Part shown: positions 9,681-19,903 of the stretch, one piece after another
How the letters are laid out: every line of letters starts with the position of its first letter
How positions within the stretch are numbered: the first letter of the stretch is position 1
From: Morganella psychrotolerans
GTDB taxonomy: Bacteria; Pseudomonadota; Gammaproteobacteria; Enterobacterales; Enterobacteriaceae
Reading direction: 5' to 3'
NCBI RefSeq assembly: GCF_001676055.1
Contig: NZ_LZEX01000008.1
Location: 1-64,000 of the forward strand
Length of the DNA stretch: 64,000 bases
The notes under the pieces: model-generated
What the model was told of the DNA's origin: nothing
Seen by the model: only the letters and a program-made list of their open reading frames with translations
Databases searched by the model: none
Translations under genes and position numbers: made by a program

Positions 9681-11063
9681 TTACTGATCTGATTTTCGGA
9701 ACAAGTCACGGTGCAGGGCACGGATAATATTTTCCGCATCATTACCCGGAACCAGCAGACACATATTATGTCCGCTTGCTCCGTAGCTTATCATCCGGAT
9801 ATTAAACGGCTCCAGCGCACTGAAAATCGTTTTTCCTAATCCGTGTGCCCGCGTCAGTTCATTACCAATTACCGCGACCAATGCCAGATTTTGCTCAACT
9901 TCAATGCGGCACAGTGATGATAATTCTGCGGTTAACTCTTCACTCAGTAATGCACCGTTTGTGTGAGTGGATCCGACCGTATCCAGTGTTAACGCAATAC
10001 TGACTTCAGAGGTCGTAATAACATCGACTGAAATATTGTGGCGTGAGAGAAGGGTAAAAATCTCTGCCAGAAATCCGCGTGCATGAAGCATTTTCAGGCT
10101 GTGCAGTGTCAGCAGGGTTTGCTGGCGGCGTAATGTCAGTGCGCGGAACAGCGGCGGATTCGGATCATTGTCACATACCAGTGTGCCGCCTGCGCTGCTC
10201 TCTTTACTGGAGCCGACAAACACCGGGATCCCGCTGCGCACGGCCGGAAGCAATGTGGCCGGGTGCAGAATTTTCGCACCGAAGTTTGCCATTTCTGCAG
10301 CTTCATCAAAGGTAATATGATCAATAGGATAGGCATCCGGTACAATGCGCGGGTCGGTGGTATAAATTCCCGGTACATCAGTCCAGATATCGACCCGCTG
10401 ACATCCCAGCGCCTCTGCCAGAAGTGCTGCGGTATAATCGCTGCCGCCGCGTCCGAGTGTGGTGGTACGATCCCGGCTCTCCCGTCCGATAAATCCCTGT
10501 GTGATAACCACGCCGTCTGCCAGCAGAGGCGCAAGTATCTGATCACATCGTGTCCGGAGCACGGCGGTATCCGGCTCAGCGCGTCCGAAGCAATCATCCG
10601 TCTGCATGACATCCCTGACATCAAACCATTGTGCCGGCGCGCCTTGTTCACGGAGCACGTCAGTAAACAGCAGTGTCGACATTATTTCGCCGTGGCTGAC
10701 AATTTCATCTACCAGTGCGCTGGATGTTGCCAGTGCCGCCGCATCAGATAAGGTTGCAATATTACTCAGCAGGCGGGCAATCTCTGTTTGCAGAGCCTCA
10801 TTTTCAGGGAGTTGCGACAAAATAGAGTATTGCACATCGCTTATCTGTTTCAGGTATTTTTCACGTTGTGTGCGGGAGCATCCCTGTGCTAATTCGATGA
10901 GTGCATTTGTGATACCTGCGGAGGCTGATAAAACAACCAGCGCCACACCCGGGCTTTGCAGAATAACCCCGGCACTTTTGCACATGGCTTCATAATTTGC
11001 CACGCTCGTGCCACCGAATTTTGCGATTACCTGCGTAGCAGGTGAGGAAGATGCCGACGCCAT
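9681..11063 (-). CDS. lysC: Lysine-sensitive aspartokinase III LysC
   Basis: It phosphorylates L-aspartate, the first step of the lysine, threonine and methionine branch. The start was set at MASASSS because AAGGAA lies just upstream and homology to E. coli LysC begins a few residues later; the longer open frame has no support. The product is 460 residues. The kinase domain opens with KFGGTSV (about 14-20) and carries TTLGRGGSDYTAALLAEAL. Two C-terminal ACT domains (about 310-460) sense lysine. The upstream region to pgi shows no lysine riboswitch that I can see. It is divergent from pgi. Confidence 0.97.
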   Translation of the reverse strand: MASASSSPATQVIAKFGGTSVANYEAMCKSAGVILQSPGVALVVLSASAGITNALIELAQGCSRTQREKYLKQISDVQYSILSQLPENEALQTEIARLLSNIATLSDAAALATSSALVDEIVSHGEIMSTLLFTDVLREQGAPAQWFDVRDVMQTDDCFGRAEPDTAVLRTRCDQILAPLLADGVVITQGFIGRESRDRTTTLGRGGSDYTAALLAEALGCQRVDIWTDVPGIYTTDPRIVPDAYPIDHITFDEAAEMANFGAKILHPATLLPAVRSGIPVFVGSSKESSAGGTLVCDNDPNPPLFRALTLRRQQTLLTLHSLKMLHARGFLAEIFTLLSRHNISVDVITTSEVSIALTLDTVGSTHTNGALLSEELTAELSSLCRIEVEQNLALVAVIGNELTRAHGLGKTIFSALEPFNIRMISYGASGHNMCLLVPGNDAENIIRALHRDLFRKSDQ

Positions 11064-11338
11064 AATGAATTCCTTATCCCGTAAAATGAAAAATGTGAGC
11101 TGTGTTACACTGATAGAATTATCTGTATTGTCTGAATGAGTCAATATTGATTAGCGGATAATCAATATCTTTCATAATGGCGGCTGAATTATCGTTTTTT
11201 GCGATAGTCAGTTCAGCACAGGATTTAACTCCGTTTTTTGAGCAATATCACGGAATGACAGACGTATGACACCTTTATCGTCAGGACAGAGTACACTTTG
11301 TTGACACGATTCAGTTTTTCAATGAGAAGAGAGCTGCA

Positions 11339-12991
11339 ATGAAAAATATTAACCCCGTCGATACTGCGGCCTGGAAGGCGCTTGAACAGCATTACAGCGA
11401 AATAAAATCTGTGCATATGCGTGATTTGTTTGCGCAGGATGATAACCGGTTCAGCCGTTTTTCAGCTGCATTTGGTGAAGAGATGCTGGTGGATTACTCG
11501 AAAAACCGCATCACGCAGGAAACATTGGATAAACTGCTTTCACTGGCTGAAGAGTGTGATGTGCGCGGGGCAATCCGCAGCATGTTTTCCGGTGAGAATA
11601 TTAACCGGACAGAAAACCGTGCCGTATTACATACCGCATTGCGCCACCGGGATAATACACCGGTCATGACAGACGGGCAGGATGTGATGCCACAGGTGCG
11701 GGCCGTGCTTGAAAAAATGCGTCTGTTCAGTGAGCGGATCATCGGCGGCAGCTGGAAAGGTTACACCGGAAAAGCGATTACCGATGTGGTTAATATCGGT
11801 ATCGGCGGTTCAGATCTGGGTCCGTATATGGTAACAGAAGCCCTGAAACCGTATAAAAATCATCTGGGTATGCATTTTGTCTCCAATGTTGACGGTACAC
11901 ACATTGCGGAAACCCTGAAAACACTGAATCCGGAAACCACACTGTTTCTTATTGCCTCGAAAACCTTTACCACACAGGAAACCATGACAAATGCCCATTC
12001 GGCGCGTGACTGGTTCCTGGCAAAAGCGAAAGATGAATCGGAGGTCGCAAAACACTTTGTGGCGCTCTCCACAAATGCGGCAGAAGTCGCAAAATTCGGC
12101 ATTGATACCGACAATATGTTTGAGTTCTGGGACTGGGTCGGCGGGCGTTATTCTTTATGGTCAGCGATTGGCCTGTCCATTGTGCTGTCTGTCGGTTATG
12201 ACAATTTTACGGCATTGCTGGATGGCGCGTATGCCATGGATACGCATTTCACACAGACAGAATTTTCGCAAAATATTCCCGTACTGCTGGCACTGATTGG
12301 TCTGTGGTATAACAATTTCTTTGGTTCAGAGACAGAAGCGATTCTGCCGTATGACCAGTACATGCACCGGTTTGCCGCGTATTTCCAGCAGGGTAATATG
12401 GAGTCCAACGGCAAATCAGTTGATCGCAACGGAAATGTTGTGACACAGCAGACCGGGCCGGTTATCTGGGGAGAGCCCGGAACTAACGGCCAGCATGCGT
12501 TTTATCAGTTGATCCATCAGGGAACCAAGCTTATTCCGTGTGATTTTATTGCACCGGCACAGAGCCATAATCCGCTGGGGGATCATCACAACAAATTACT
12601 GTCGAATTTCTTCGCTCAGACGCAGGCACTGGCATTCGGTAAAACCCGTGAGCAGGTGGATGCTGAGTTTGCCGCACAAGGCAAAAACCCGGCTGACATG
12701 GATTATGTCGCGCCCTTTAAAGTGTTTGAAGGCAACCGCCCGACAAACTCTATTTTGCTGAAATCGATTACGCCATTCAGTCTGGGTGCACTTATCGCCA
12801 TGTATGAGCACAAGATTTTTGTTCAGGGTACGATCATGAATATTTACTCGTTCGACCAATGGGGCGTTGAACTGGGTAAACAGCTGGCAAACCGCATTCT
12901 GCCTGAATTGGCGGACAGCTCGCCGGTGGAGAGCCATGATGGCTCAACGAACGGATTAATTAACCGGTTCAAAGACTGGCGTCAGAACTGA
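11339..12991 (+). CDS. pgi: Glucose-6-phosphate isomerase Pgi
   Basis: It interconverts glucose 6-phosphate and fructose 6-phosphate in glycolysis and gluconeogenesis. The 550-residue product matches E. coli Pgi along its length. Signature blocks are [12 protein letters not shown], the phosphate-binding [20 protein letters not shown] with the following helix, [18 protein letters not shown] with the ring-opening histidine, and [13 protein letters not shown] with the active-site lysine. A GAGAAGAG site precedes the ATG. It is monocistronic, divergent from lysC and followed by a terminator. Confidence 0.98.
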   Translation: MKNINPVDTAAWKALEQHYSEIKSVHMRDLFAQDDNRFSRFSAAFGEEMLVDYSKNRITQETLDKLLSLAEECDVRGAIRSMFSGENINRTENRAVLHTALRHRDNTPVMTDGQDVMPQVRAVLEKMRLFSERIIGGSWKGYTGKAITDVVNIGIGGSDLGPYMVTEALKPYKNHLGMHFVSNVDGTHIAETLKTLNPETTLFLIASKTFTTQETMTNAHSARDWFLAKAKDESEVAKHFVALSTNAAEVAKFGIDTDNMFEFWDWVGGRYSLWSAIGLSIVLSVGYDNFTALLDGAYAMDTHFTQTEFSQNIPVLLALIGLWYNNFFGSETEAILPYDQYMHRFAAYFQQGNMESNGKSVDRNGNVVTQQTGPVIWGEPGTNGQHAFYQLIHQGTKLIPCDFIAPAQSHNPLGDHHNKLLSNFFAQTQALAFGKTREQVDAEFAAQGKNPADMDYVAPFKVFEGNRPTNSILLKSITPFSLGALIAMYEHKIFVQGTIMNIYSFDQWGVELGKQLANRILPELADSSPVESHDGSTNGLINRFKDWRQN

Positions 12992-13033
12992 GTTTTTCTG
13001 TAACTGGTATCCCGGGTATATCAATTTTTGAAT

Positions 13034-13072
13034 AAAGCCGCTCTGCCGTTGTGCAGCGCGGCTTTATTTATG
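13034..13072 (+). terminator. Terminator after pgi
   Basis: The stem AAAGCCGC / GCGGCTTT with an internal complementary CTGC/GCAG segment lies 40 bases after pgi. The following T-run is short and interrupted (TTTATTTATG). Confidence 0.65.
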
Positions 13073-13244
13073 ACAAAATATTTTCATCAACGCACTCATT
13101 TTACCCCTGATTTTGTTACAGTATATCCGGACACTTATCGTGCTTCCTGTTCACCGGATAAATAATGGTTTGTATGACCAAAACACGTAATTTCATCTGC
13201 AAATACGGGAACAGAAGGCGGATCGACACCACGGAGTTTCATGA

Positions 13245-13769
13245 GTGGAAACAAAAATAATACCTGTACCGCCTATCCACTGGCTTGATAATGCGGATAC
13301 GATCCCCGCAATAGTACTGGATTGGCTGGTCGAATTAGGATCGATGACCCGGCGTTTTGAACAGCACTGCACAGAAGTGACAGCAGCGCCGTATTGTGAA
13401 AAATATATTTCCCGCGATGCGCTGACGGAAGAAGAGCAGATGAATCTGCCCGACAGTGTGCGTTACTGGTTACGGGAAGTGGTGTTGTACGGCGACGGGG
13501 TGGCCTGGCTGACCGGCAGGACAGTCGTACCGGAAGAGACACTGACGGGTGAAGAGCGGCAATTATTGGAGATGGGCAATGTACCTCTCGGGCGCTATTT
13601 ATTCACCAGTGGTTGCCTGACCCGGGATTATATCCGCTTCGGCCGGTCAGAACATAACTGGGCGCGCTGTTCGCGCCTGCGGCTTGCCGGTAAGCCACTG
13701 TTACTGACTGAAATCTTTTTGCCGGCGTCCCCGGCATATTCTGTAAGCGAACATCATGGAGAAGATTAA
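13245..13769 (+). CDS. ubiC: Chorismate pyruvate-lyase UbiC
   Basis: It splits chorismate into 4-hydroxybenzoate and pyruvate, the entry step to the ubiquinone ring. It is 174 residues, slightly longer than E. coli UbiC, and carries the family blocks [39 protein letters not shown] and the active-site region [20 protein letters not shown] with the conserved Glu. The start is taken as GTG 13245 with GGAG eight bases upstream. An overlapping ATG at 13241 is out of frame. ubiA follows at once, as in E. coli. Confidence 0.95.
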   Translation: METKIIPVPPIHWLDNADTIPAIVLDWLVELGSMTRRFEQHCTEVTAAPYCEKYISRDALTEEEQMNLPDSVRYWLREVVLYGDGVAWLTGRTVVPEETLTGEERQLLEMGNVPLGRYLFTSGCLTRDYIRFGRSEHNWARCSRLRLAGKPLLLTEIFLPASPAYSVSEHHGED

Positions 13770-13770
13770 C

Positions 13771-14637
13771 GTGGAACAAAGCATGGTGCATCGCAAATGG
13801 CAGGCATACAGCCGCCTGATGCGGATAGATAAACCTATCGGCGCCCTTTTATTGCTCTGGCCGACGTACTGGGCCCTGTGGATTGCTGCCAAAGGTATTC
13901 CTGACTGGCGGATCCTGCTTATTTTTACGATTGGCGTATTCAGTATGCGTGCTGCCGGTTGTGTGATTAATGATTTTGCTGACCGGAAATTTGACGGTGC
14001 AGTGGAACGGACAAAGAAACGACCGTTGCCGAGTGGCGATGTTACGGAAAAAGAAGCCAAGATTTTATTTGCGGTTCTGGTGCTGGTTTCATTCGGGTTG
14101 GTGCTGACACTCAATACCATGACAATCTGGCTTTCTGTTGCAGGGCTGGCACTGGCCTGGGTGTATCCGTTTGTCAAACGGGTCAGCCACCTGCCACAGG
14201 TGGTATTGGGCGCGGCATTCGGCTGGTCGATCCCGATGGCGTTTGCCGCGGTCAGTGAATCCCTGCCGGCAGTATGCTGGCTGCTGTTTGCTGTCAATAT
14301 TGTCTGGTCGCTGATTTATGATACTCAGTATGCAATGGTGGATCGCAACGACGATATAAAAATCGGCGTGAAATCGACAGCAATTCTGTTCGGGCGCTTT
14401 GATAAAATGATCATCGGGGTATTACAACTGGTGATGATTTTAATGCTGCTATTGATTGGCGTAATGATTAATCTCTCGGGGATTTTTTACTGGTCGCTGC
14501 TGCTGGCAGGTGCGTTATTTGTCTATCAGCAGAGACTGATGGCTGATCGCGAACGCGACCCGTGTTTCCAGGCATTTATGAATAATAACTATGTCGGGTT
14601 TATTTTGTTTCTCGGCATGCTGGTCAGTTATTTGTAA
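13771..14637 (+). CDS. ubiA: 4-hydroxybenzoate polyprenyltransferase UbiA
   Basis: An integral membrane prenyltransferase that attaches the polyprenyl tail to 4-hydroxybenzoate. The two Asp-rich motifs are present: [10 protein letters not shown] for the prenyl diphosphate and [12 protein letters not shown] in the second loop. Many hydrophobic helices fill the rest. I prefer GTG 13771 (288 residues) over ATG 13756 (293). GGAG at 13758-13761 is correctly spaced for the GTG, and the resulting N-terminus matches the length of E. coli UbiA. With this start the gene begins one base after the ubiC stop codon instead of overlapping it, consistent with translational coupling. Confidence 0.95.
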   Translation: MEQSMVHRKWQAYSRLMRIDKPIGALLLLWPTYWALWIAAKGIPDWRILLIFTIGVFSMRAAGCVINDFADRKFDGAVERTKKRPLPSGDVTEKEAKILFAVLVLVSFGLVLTLNTMTIWLSVAGLALAWVYPFVKRVSHLPQVVLGAAFGWSIPMAFAAVSESLPAVCWLLFAVNIVWSLIYDTQYAMVDRNDDIKIGVKSTAILFGRFDKMIIGVLQLVMILMLLLIGVMINLSGIFYWSLLLAGALFVYQQRLMADRERDPCFQAFMNNNYVGFILFLGMLVSYL

Positions 14638-14758
14638 ATCCGGATAAGCGCTTTGGTATTCGCTGGTGTGAAGCCTTTCACTGTACCATGCAGGCTCTGA
14701 TATACAGAGCTCAGCGTCATGATGAATGAAGAGCGTAACCATCTGTTCGGTCAGAATC

Positions 14759-14806
14759 CTGTAGTGGCCAACTAAAACGGTGGCTGGTTTCAGCTGACCA
14801 CTACAG
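14759..14806. repeat. Inverted-repeat pair resembling joined IS ends
   Basis: The left arm (14759-14778, CTGTAGTGGCCAACTAAAAC) and the reverse complement of the right arm (14787-14806) agree at 17 of 20 positions and are separated by only 8 bases. Outward-facing ends of this kind are typical of insertion-sequence termini, so this may be a fully collapsed IS or a minimal palindromic element. The family is not identified. No transposase is present. Confidence 0.5.
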
Positions 14807-14845
14807 ACCACTACAGACCACTACAGACCACTACAGACCACTACA
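14796..14845 (+). repeat. Five tandem copies of a 10-bp unit
   Basis: Five perfect head-to-tail copies of GACCACTACA. The first copy is the outer end of the right arm of the adjacent palindrome, so the array looks like repeated duplication of the terminal 10 bases. Confidence 0.97.
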
Positions 14846-14896
14846 GGGGGAGTTCCGGATTAATTTTTCAGGGATGTAATAATATAGTAAGTACGT

Positions 14897-15376
14897 TTAT
14901 TTCTTATTTTCGCACTTCAAAACCAATTTTTTTATTGCCACAAGCAATGTGAAAGAGGCAACGGAGAACATAACAAAAACATAGGAATAAGAGCCTATAA
15001 ATGAGATTAATACCCTTATCAGAAAGTCATACAATGACATATCAAAGCATGATTTTTGGTAAATTGATTGCTTCAGGCACGTATAGAAATGCCAGGCTAT
15101 CATTGGTATCAACGTCGGGAAAATAATATACAGAGCCCCCCATTTGCAAGGGGACAACTTTGTTATCTGAACTCGTAGTAAGCAAATCAAAATGATAGAA
15201 TAAAGCAAATAAAACAAGCCCATCCCGTTATAATAGTCAGACACCGCCTCATACATGTCCCCATAATAACCATAGACCCGAAAAAATGACTGATGAACTA
15301 CTACGATTAAATATGTAATAGTACCAATTATCACTGATAATCCATTGATATATATGGTGCTCTTTTTATTTGGCAT
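14897..15376 (-). CDS. Putative T6SS immunity protein, multi-pass membrane
   Basis: The 159-residue product was not recognised. About four hydrophobic segments are visible, near residues 8-28, 51-68, 79-100 and 117-151, with short hydrophilic loops and a basic C-terminus (KKLVLKCENKK). It is the last gene of a tight three-gene unit after hcp and the putative effector, and its start overlaps the effector's 3' end by 11 bases. A membrane protein in this position fits an immunity protein guarding against an effector that acts in the periplasm or at the membrane. The role rests on gene order, not on sequence similarity. The gene is AT-rich compared with the flanking ubiA and plsB. Confidence 0.5.
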   Translation of the reverse strand: MPNKKSTIYINGLSVIIGTITYLIVVVHQSFFRVYGYYGDMYEAVSDYYNGMGLFYLLYSIILICLLRVQITKLSPCKWGALYIIFPTLIPMIAWHFYTCLKQSIYQKSCFDMSLYDFLIRVLISFIGSYSYVFVMFSVASFTLLVAIKKLVLKCENKK

Positions 15377-15920
15377 TTGGGAATAGAACCGCTGGTGGTT
15401 TCATACCTAACAACTCTTTTTTTACACCCCAGGGAGCCCTGAAGCCATCCTCTAAATTTTCAAATATGCCTCCACTCTCTCTCAGCACCCGGGCAACATT
15501 TGTTGCACAATGAAAGTAATATGAATAGTCATTATTAAGAATGATATTCCTGAGCCGCTCTGCATGTTCGCCAGGTATAGTGAATTGAATTACGACAATA
15601 TCGTCGCTACTCCAGCGATGATAGGAAAGGTAAGTATCCCAATCAAAATCAGGATATGGCATAAACTCTGCTGAACCACGATGCGCTACCTCGTTTGTGA
15701 GGCACTTCTCTCCGCATCCAATATAACCACCGGAAGGGTCATATAGTAAGGCTTGTTCCCTATCACCAATAACTAATCCAACGTGCCCTGAATAATCATT
15801 ATCTACCATAACGTAAATATTTACAGGATCTGCAATCATTGCAGTATAGAGTGGATTTGATACTACGATTACCGGTACGTCGTAACTATTTTGATGAACA
15901 TCGATAATAGGCCTAACCAT
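15366..15920 (-). CDS. Putative T6SS effector, permuted papain-like hydrolase
   Basis: This 184-residue protein lies directly downstream of hcp, its ATG sharing one base with the hcp stop codon. It has no signal peptide, as expected for cargo carried by Hcp. Two motifs suggest a cysteine hydrolase. His46 lies in a strand-like SGHVGLVIG, followed by Asp61 in LLYDPSGGY, and Cys138 lies in FHCATNVARVL at the start of a helix. The histidine-before-cysteine order is that of circularly permuted NlpC/P60 or papain-like folds (for example the YiiX, LRAT and PPPDE groups). Peptidoglycan, lipid or protein targets are all possible. Family assignment is by motif reading only. Confidence 0.55.
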   Translation of the reverse strand: MVRPIIDVHQNSYDVPVIVVSNPLYTAMIADPVNIYVMVDNDYSGHVGLVIGDREQALLYDPSGGYIGCGEKCLTNEVAHRGSAEFMPYPDFDWDTYLSYHRWSSDDIVVIQFTIPGEHAERLRNIILNNDYSYYFHCATNVARVLRESGGIFENLEDGFRAPWGVKKELLGMKPPAVLFPNAK

Positions 15921-16399
15921 TATTTACCTGCTGTATGGCTAATGCTGTAACCTGATGTGCTTGCTGTAATATGATTTATTGTAATACTTTCATATCGTAA
16001 TGATACCATTTCGAATGGTTGCAACTCATTATTCAATTGTGAGTTTGGATGCTCATTTGCAATTCTGATAATTGATGCTTTACCCAACTTGATAGTTTTA
16101 TAGTGCTGCAGTCCTCCGTTCTTATCAATACGATGAAATTTGAACTTACAGTCTAAAATTTCATTACCAGATATGGCGGTTAGTAAGAGTGGTGTTGATT
16201 TATCATCTGCTTTTGTTAATACGAAAGGTGCATGGGAGATGTTCTGCTGTCGGTTTATATCGTAGTTTGTAGAATACACCAGTATTTCATCGGTATGCCC
16301 ATCCTGATATCTATTGCCAATTGAGTTGTAGCTCGAACAGCCCGCCGAAATTAACCCCTGATTACGTCCCTTTAGCGTCAAATAAATTATGTCTGACAT
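15920..16399 (-). CDS. hcp: Type VI secretion tube protein Hcp (orphan)
   Basis: Hcp hexamers stack into the inner tube of the type VI secretion system and can carry small effectors in the lumen. The 159-residue product has the characteristic opening IIYLTLKGRNQGLISAGCSSYNSIGN, then HTDEILVYSTNY, the central STPLLLTAISGNEILDCKFKFHR and the C-terminal YESITINHITASTSGYS. The start was placed at MSDIIYL, where homology begins and AAAGGAA is correctly spaced, rather than at the longer open frame reaching 16474. No other type VI structural gene is in the window. This is an auxiliary hcp paired with an effector and a probable immunity gene. Confidence 0.92.
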   Translation of the reverse strand: MSDIIYLTLKGRNQGLISAGCSSYNSIGNRYQDGHTDEILVYSTNYDINRQQNISHAPFVLTKADDKSTPLLLTAISGNEILDCKFKFHRIDKNGGLQHYKTIKLGKASIIRIANEHPNSQLNNELQPFEMVSLRYESITINHITASTSGYSISHTAGK

Positions 16400-16804
16400 T
16401 GTATTCCTTTTAATATTTAAATTTCTCCGGGATAAATATTCTGAAACAATAAATTGTTTATTTTTGTTAATCAATAGTTAATTTCATTTAATGAAGGTTA
16501 AATTGGCGGTCAGTTACAATGTGAAGTAAAAAATCATATTTTTCATGCGGTAATGGTTTATTGTTTCCAAGGGGATTTAGCTGACAAACATCTTATATAT
16601 AGCCTTATTCAATTGTTACCATTATGAAAATAAGAAAATAATAAGTATATTCAAATAATAAATTGAGTTACTAATTTGCGCTTGAAAGTCTTACCCGCAT
16701 TATCGCTGGCTTCCGGATGCGCGGAGGCCACTAAATTTGGTCTGACAAGCAATAAAAAAGGTGATTGGGGAAACCCAATCACCTTTTTTTGTTCTCAGAA
16801 TTGA
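16400..16804. other. AT-rich hcp upstream region
   Basis: About 400 bases between hcp and the end of plsB. The part near hcp is very AT-rich and should hold its promoter. The part near 16680-16740 is GC-richer and resembles the background. A terminator closes the region. No gene seen. Confidence 0.5.
16753..16791. terminator. Bidirectional terminator next to plsB
   Basis: AAAAAAGGTGATTGGG, a GAAA loop and the exact complement CCCAATCACCTTTTTT form a long perfect stem with T-runs in both directions. It ends plsB on the minus strand. Confidence 0.93.
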
Positions 16805-19321
16805 TCAGATCTGAGTTGTTTTATCTTGATTATCATCCGTATTATCTGCCGGCAGTGTTACATCAGTCTCTTGTGGTGCGGTTTCGTCTTGCTCCGCTTC
16901 CAGACTGACACTCTCAATGGTCAGACGTACTTCCGGCGACATCAGTTCAGCCAGCACGTTGTAGAATGCCTGTGCATTGGCCTCAATGATATCATCGCTG
17001 TCATTGATATAACCTTCTTCGCGCAGTGTGCTGACCAGAGTGGCAAACACCGCTTTATCGAAGAATTCAGGTGCATTGATCCCGTGCAGAACAGACAGGC
17101 GCTGTGCCAGCGTCCGGCTCTCTCTTTCCAGTGTTGAGCGGCTGATTTCCGGTGTGGCATTCAGCAGTGACAGTGTGATTGCATAACGCTGCAGTGTTTC
17201 ACGCACCCCGGCGGCCAGCAGTTGTAACGGACGGATACGTGCCGGGTTGATCACCAGCACATTATCGTCTTTACGACAGATTAGCTTCTGACGGCATAGC
17301 TCATCAATAATGGTATCGAGAATATCCGGTAACTCTTCCCGGCTGTAACGCATAAATAATTCTGCTTTCAGCAGCGGATAGATCATGCCGACATGTTCAC
17401 GGATTGTATCAATGCTGATACGGCGGTGATGGATCAGAATACTGGCGATAAGCGACGGCAGTACCAGCATATGCAGAATGTTGTTCCGGTAATATGTCAT
17501 CAGAACGGCAGTTTCACGCGGGAGGACGATAATATCGCCGAGGCTGTCTTTTTCAACCTCAAACTTATTCATCTGTAATGCGTGTTCCAGCAGTGCTTCT
17601 GCTGTTTTATCCGGCGTGGTGCTGTCCGGTGAGTAAGGTACATTGCGCAGCAGTTGCAGGTAACAGTCAAGCTGTTCAAGCAGTTGCTCACGGGTCAGTG
17701 AACGCTGACGTGATGCGAGCAGGGCTGTTGTACACAGATTGATAGCATTTGCGGCAGCAGCATTATTGATGTTAACCATAATATTGCCTGCCAGCTCAGT
17801 TGCTGTCGGTGTCAGCCAGGACGGGCGCTGTGGTTCGACAGGATCAATCGCTTCACGCCAGTCCGGTACCCGGCGGGTCAGATACTGGGACAGCGGAATC
17901 GGCTGGCCGAAGTTAACATAGCCCTGACCGAGATTACGCAATTTGCGCAGTCCGCGCACCATCTGCATAAAACCTTCTTTCTGCTTGGTGGCACCCCGCA
18001 GCTCTTTTGCGTAAGTCCCCACTTCCATCACATGCTCATAGCCGATATACACCGGCACCAGGGTGATAGGACGGGAGTCACCGCGCAGCATCGCCTGGAG
18101 AGTCATAGAAAGCGTACCGGTTTTCGGTTCAAGCAGACGGCCTGTCCGTGAGCGTCCGCCTTCGACAAAGTACTCAATCGAATAACCGCGTGAGAATAAT
18201 TCACTCAGATACTCGCGGAAAACCGTGGAGTAGAGTTTATTACCTTTGAAGCTACGGCGGATAAAGAATGCCCCGAGACGGCGGAAAATCGGACCGGCGG
18301 GCCAGAAATTGAGGTTAATCCCCGCGGCAATATGCGGCGGCACCAGTCCCTGATGATAAAGCACATAAGAGAGCAGCAGATAGTCCATGTGGCTGCGGTG
18401 GCACGGAACATACACTATCTCATGACCATCCTGCGCCAGCTGGCGTACCCGCTCGGCATTATGAACATTCAGCCCCTGATACAGGCGGTTCCATGTCCAG
18501 CGTAACACCCGGTCTGCAACACGCAGTGCATCGTAAGTGAAGTTTGCCGCCACTTCATTCATCATTGATACTGCATTTTGCCGGGCTTTTTCAGGGGTGA
18601 TTTTTTTAGTCTTTGCTTCATCTTCAACTGCTTTTTCAATCACTTTGGATTTCAGCAGTTTATTAAATAATTCCTGACGAACCGGCAGTTTCGGACCGAT
18701 TGCCGCCATGCGCTGGCGTGAAAAGTGAATACGGGCGACACGGGCCAGTTTATTAGCAATAATAGTGTCAGTGCCGTGCTCAGATGCCATCGCACCCATG
18801 GAGACCGGCTGAGAAAAGCGTACAAAGCTGTCGCGTCCGAGCCAGATAATGGCGAAAAATTTCTGAATACCGTTTAATAACCTCAGGTGTGGTACGCCGT
18901 TGTGCCCTTCGCGCCCGGGAGAGCGGCCGAACATCACAGAAACCGGCAGCATCTGAATATCCAGCGCAGGATTATTGCGGTGCAAATCCAGATACGCATG
19001 GAAAATATTGACCGAATCCTTACGCGGATTCAGGGCGTAATAACGGAATACCCGCGGGCCGTCGTCGATAAAGACATACCCCGGTAATGTGGTATTACCA
19101 ATGGTATTATCTTCCAGCGGATCAGGCAGACCTTGTGCGAGGCATTGGCGGCGCAGCGTGAGTAAGTCAGCCTTGGAATGATAAGGGAGAACATAGAGTG
19201 TCGGATGTTGTGTATCCAGCCCCAGTTCGTTGACCGGATCCGTCGGGATCGGCTTGCTTTTTACCAATAATTTCAATGGTAAACTCAATGCGTTATAGTA
19301 TATTTTACGCCAGAGTGACAT
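16805..19321 (-). CDS. plsB: Glycerol-3-phosphate acyltransferase PlsB
   Basis: An inner-membrane enzyme that acylates position 1 of sn-glycerol 3-phosphate, the first step of phospholipid synthesis. The 838-residue product compares with about 807 in E. coli; the extra residues include an acidic C-terminal tail ([27 protein letters not shown]). The acyltransferase HX4D motif is His308 to Asp313 in CHRSHMDY, with the later blocks [26 protein letters not shown] and [11 protein letters not shown]. It is divergent from dgkA, as in E. coli, and convergent with the hcp cassette and ubiCA. Confidence 0.97.
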   Translation of the reverse strand: MSLWRKIYYNALSLPLKLLVKSKPIPTDPVNELGLDTQHPTLYVLPYHSKADLLTLRRQCLAQGLPDPLEDNTIGNTTLPGYVFIDDGPRVFRYYALNPRKDSVNIFHAYLDLHRNNPALDIQMLPVSVMFGRSPGREGHNGVPHLRLLNGIQKFFAIIWLGRDSFVRFSQPVSMGAMASEHGTDTIIANKLARVARIHFSRQRMAAIGPKLPVRQELFNKLLKSKVIEKAVEDEAKTKKITPEKARQNAVSMMNEVAANFTYDALRVADRVLRWTWNRLYQGLNVHNAERVRQLAQDGHEIVYVPCHRSHMDYLLLSYVLYHQGLVPPHIAAGINLNFWPAGPIFRRLGAFFIRRSFKGNKLYSTVFREYLSELFSRGYSIEYFVEGGRSRTGRLLEPKTGTLSMTLQAMLRGDSRPITLVPVYIGYEHVMEVGTYAKELRGATKQKEGFMQMVRGLRKLRNLGQGYVNFGQPIPLSQYLTRRVPDWREAIDPVEPQRPSWLTPTATELAGNIMVNINNAAAANAINLCTTALLASRQRSLTREQLLEQLDCYLQLLRNVPYSPDSTTPDKTAEALLEHALQMNKFEVEKDSLGDIIVLPRETAVLMTYYRNNILHMLVLPSLIASILIHHRRISIDTIREHVGMIYPLLKAELFMRYSREELPDILDTIIDELCRQKLICRKDDNVLVINPARIRPLQLLAAGVRETLQRYAITLSLLNATPEISRSTLERESRTLAQRLSVLHGINAPEFFDKAVFATLVSTLREEGYINDSDDIIEANAQAFYNVLAELMSPEVRLTIESVSLEAEQDETAPQETDVTLPADNTDDNQDKTTQI

Positions 19322-19459
19322 AAATGTATGAAGCCTCTTGTTGATAATTCGCGCTCAGCATACCAGAAAGGCGAAGCCGGGTCTGTGTTACACCAATAAT
19401 AACGCAGTGAAAAATCAGCGGCAAATTTTCAGATAATCAATGAATAAACAGTGACCAAA

Positions 19460-19831
19460 ATGAAGAAAAATACCGGTTTTATACGTGTAATTAAAGCAGC
19501 AGGCTATTCCTGGAAAGGACTGAAAGCCGGATGGCAGCATGAAGCGGCTATCCGCCAGGAGTTGCTGGCACTTGTTCTTGCAGTGATTATTGCGTTTTCA
19601 TTATCCTTTTCTGCTATTGAGCGGATTTTACTGGTCGGGTCTGTGGTGCTGGTGGTGGTGATTGAGCTGCTTAACAGTGCGATTGAAGCGGTTGTGGACC
19701 GAATCGGTACAGAGTACCACGTGCTTTCCGGGCGGGCGAAAGATATGGGATCGGCTGCGGTGCTTGTTACGTCATTACTCGGGCTGTTTATCTGGATTAT
19801 GCTGTTTATCGGCTATTTTCAGCGCCTGTGA
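19460..19831 (+). CDS. dgkA: Diacylglycerol kinase DgkA
   Basis: A small trimeric inner-membrane kinase that recycles diacylglycerol to phosphatidic acid. The catalytic signature ELLNSAIEAVVDRIG and the motif SGRAKDMGSAAV are present, with three hydrophobic helices. The start at ATG 19460 (MKKNTGFIRV) matches the N-terminus of E. coli DgkA. An in-frame GTG at 19451 would add three residues. Neither has a convincing ribosome site. It is divergent from plsB and followed by lexA. Confidence 0.95.
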   Translation: MKKNTGFIRVIKAAGYSWKGLKAGWQHEAAIRQELLALVLAVIIAFSLSFSAIERILLVGSVVLVVVIELLNSAIEAVVDRIGTEYHVLSGRAKDMGSAAVLVTSLLGLFIWIMLFIGYFQRL

Positions 19832-19903
19832 CAGACTATTTTTTATGAAACATGCAGTTGTGTGCGTATTTCCCTCATGTTGTGGTTCCCAATCCTGAAA
19901 TAC

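Noticed and set aside
10136-10651. Long alternative frame inside lysC
   Set aside because: It lies wholly within lysC on the same strand in another frame, with no ribosome site. lysC is certain.
14796-14845. CRISPR-like array
   Set aside because: The five 10-bp copies are directly adjacent with no spacers, so this is a simple tandem repeat.
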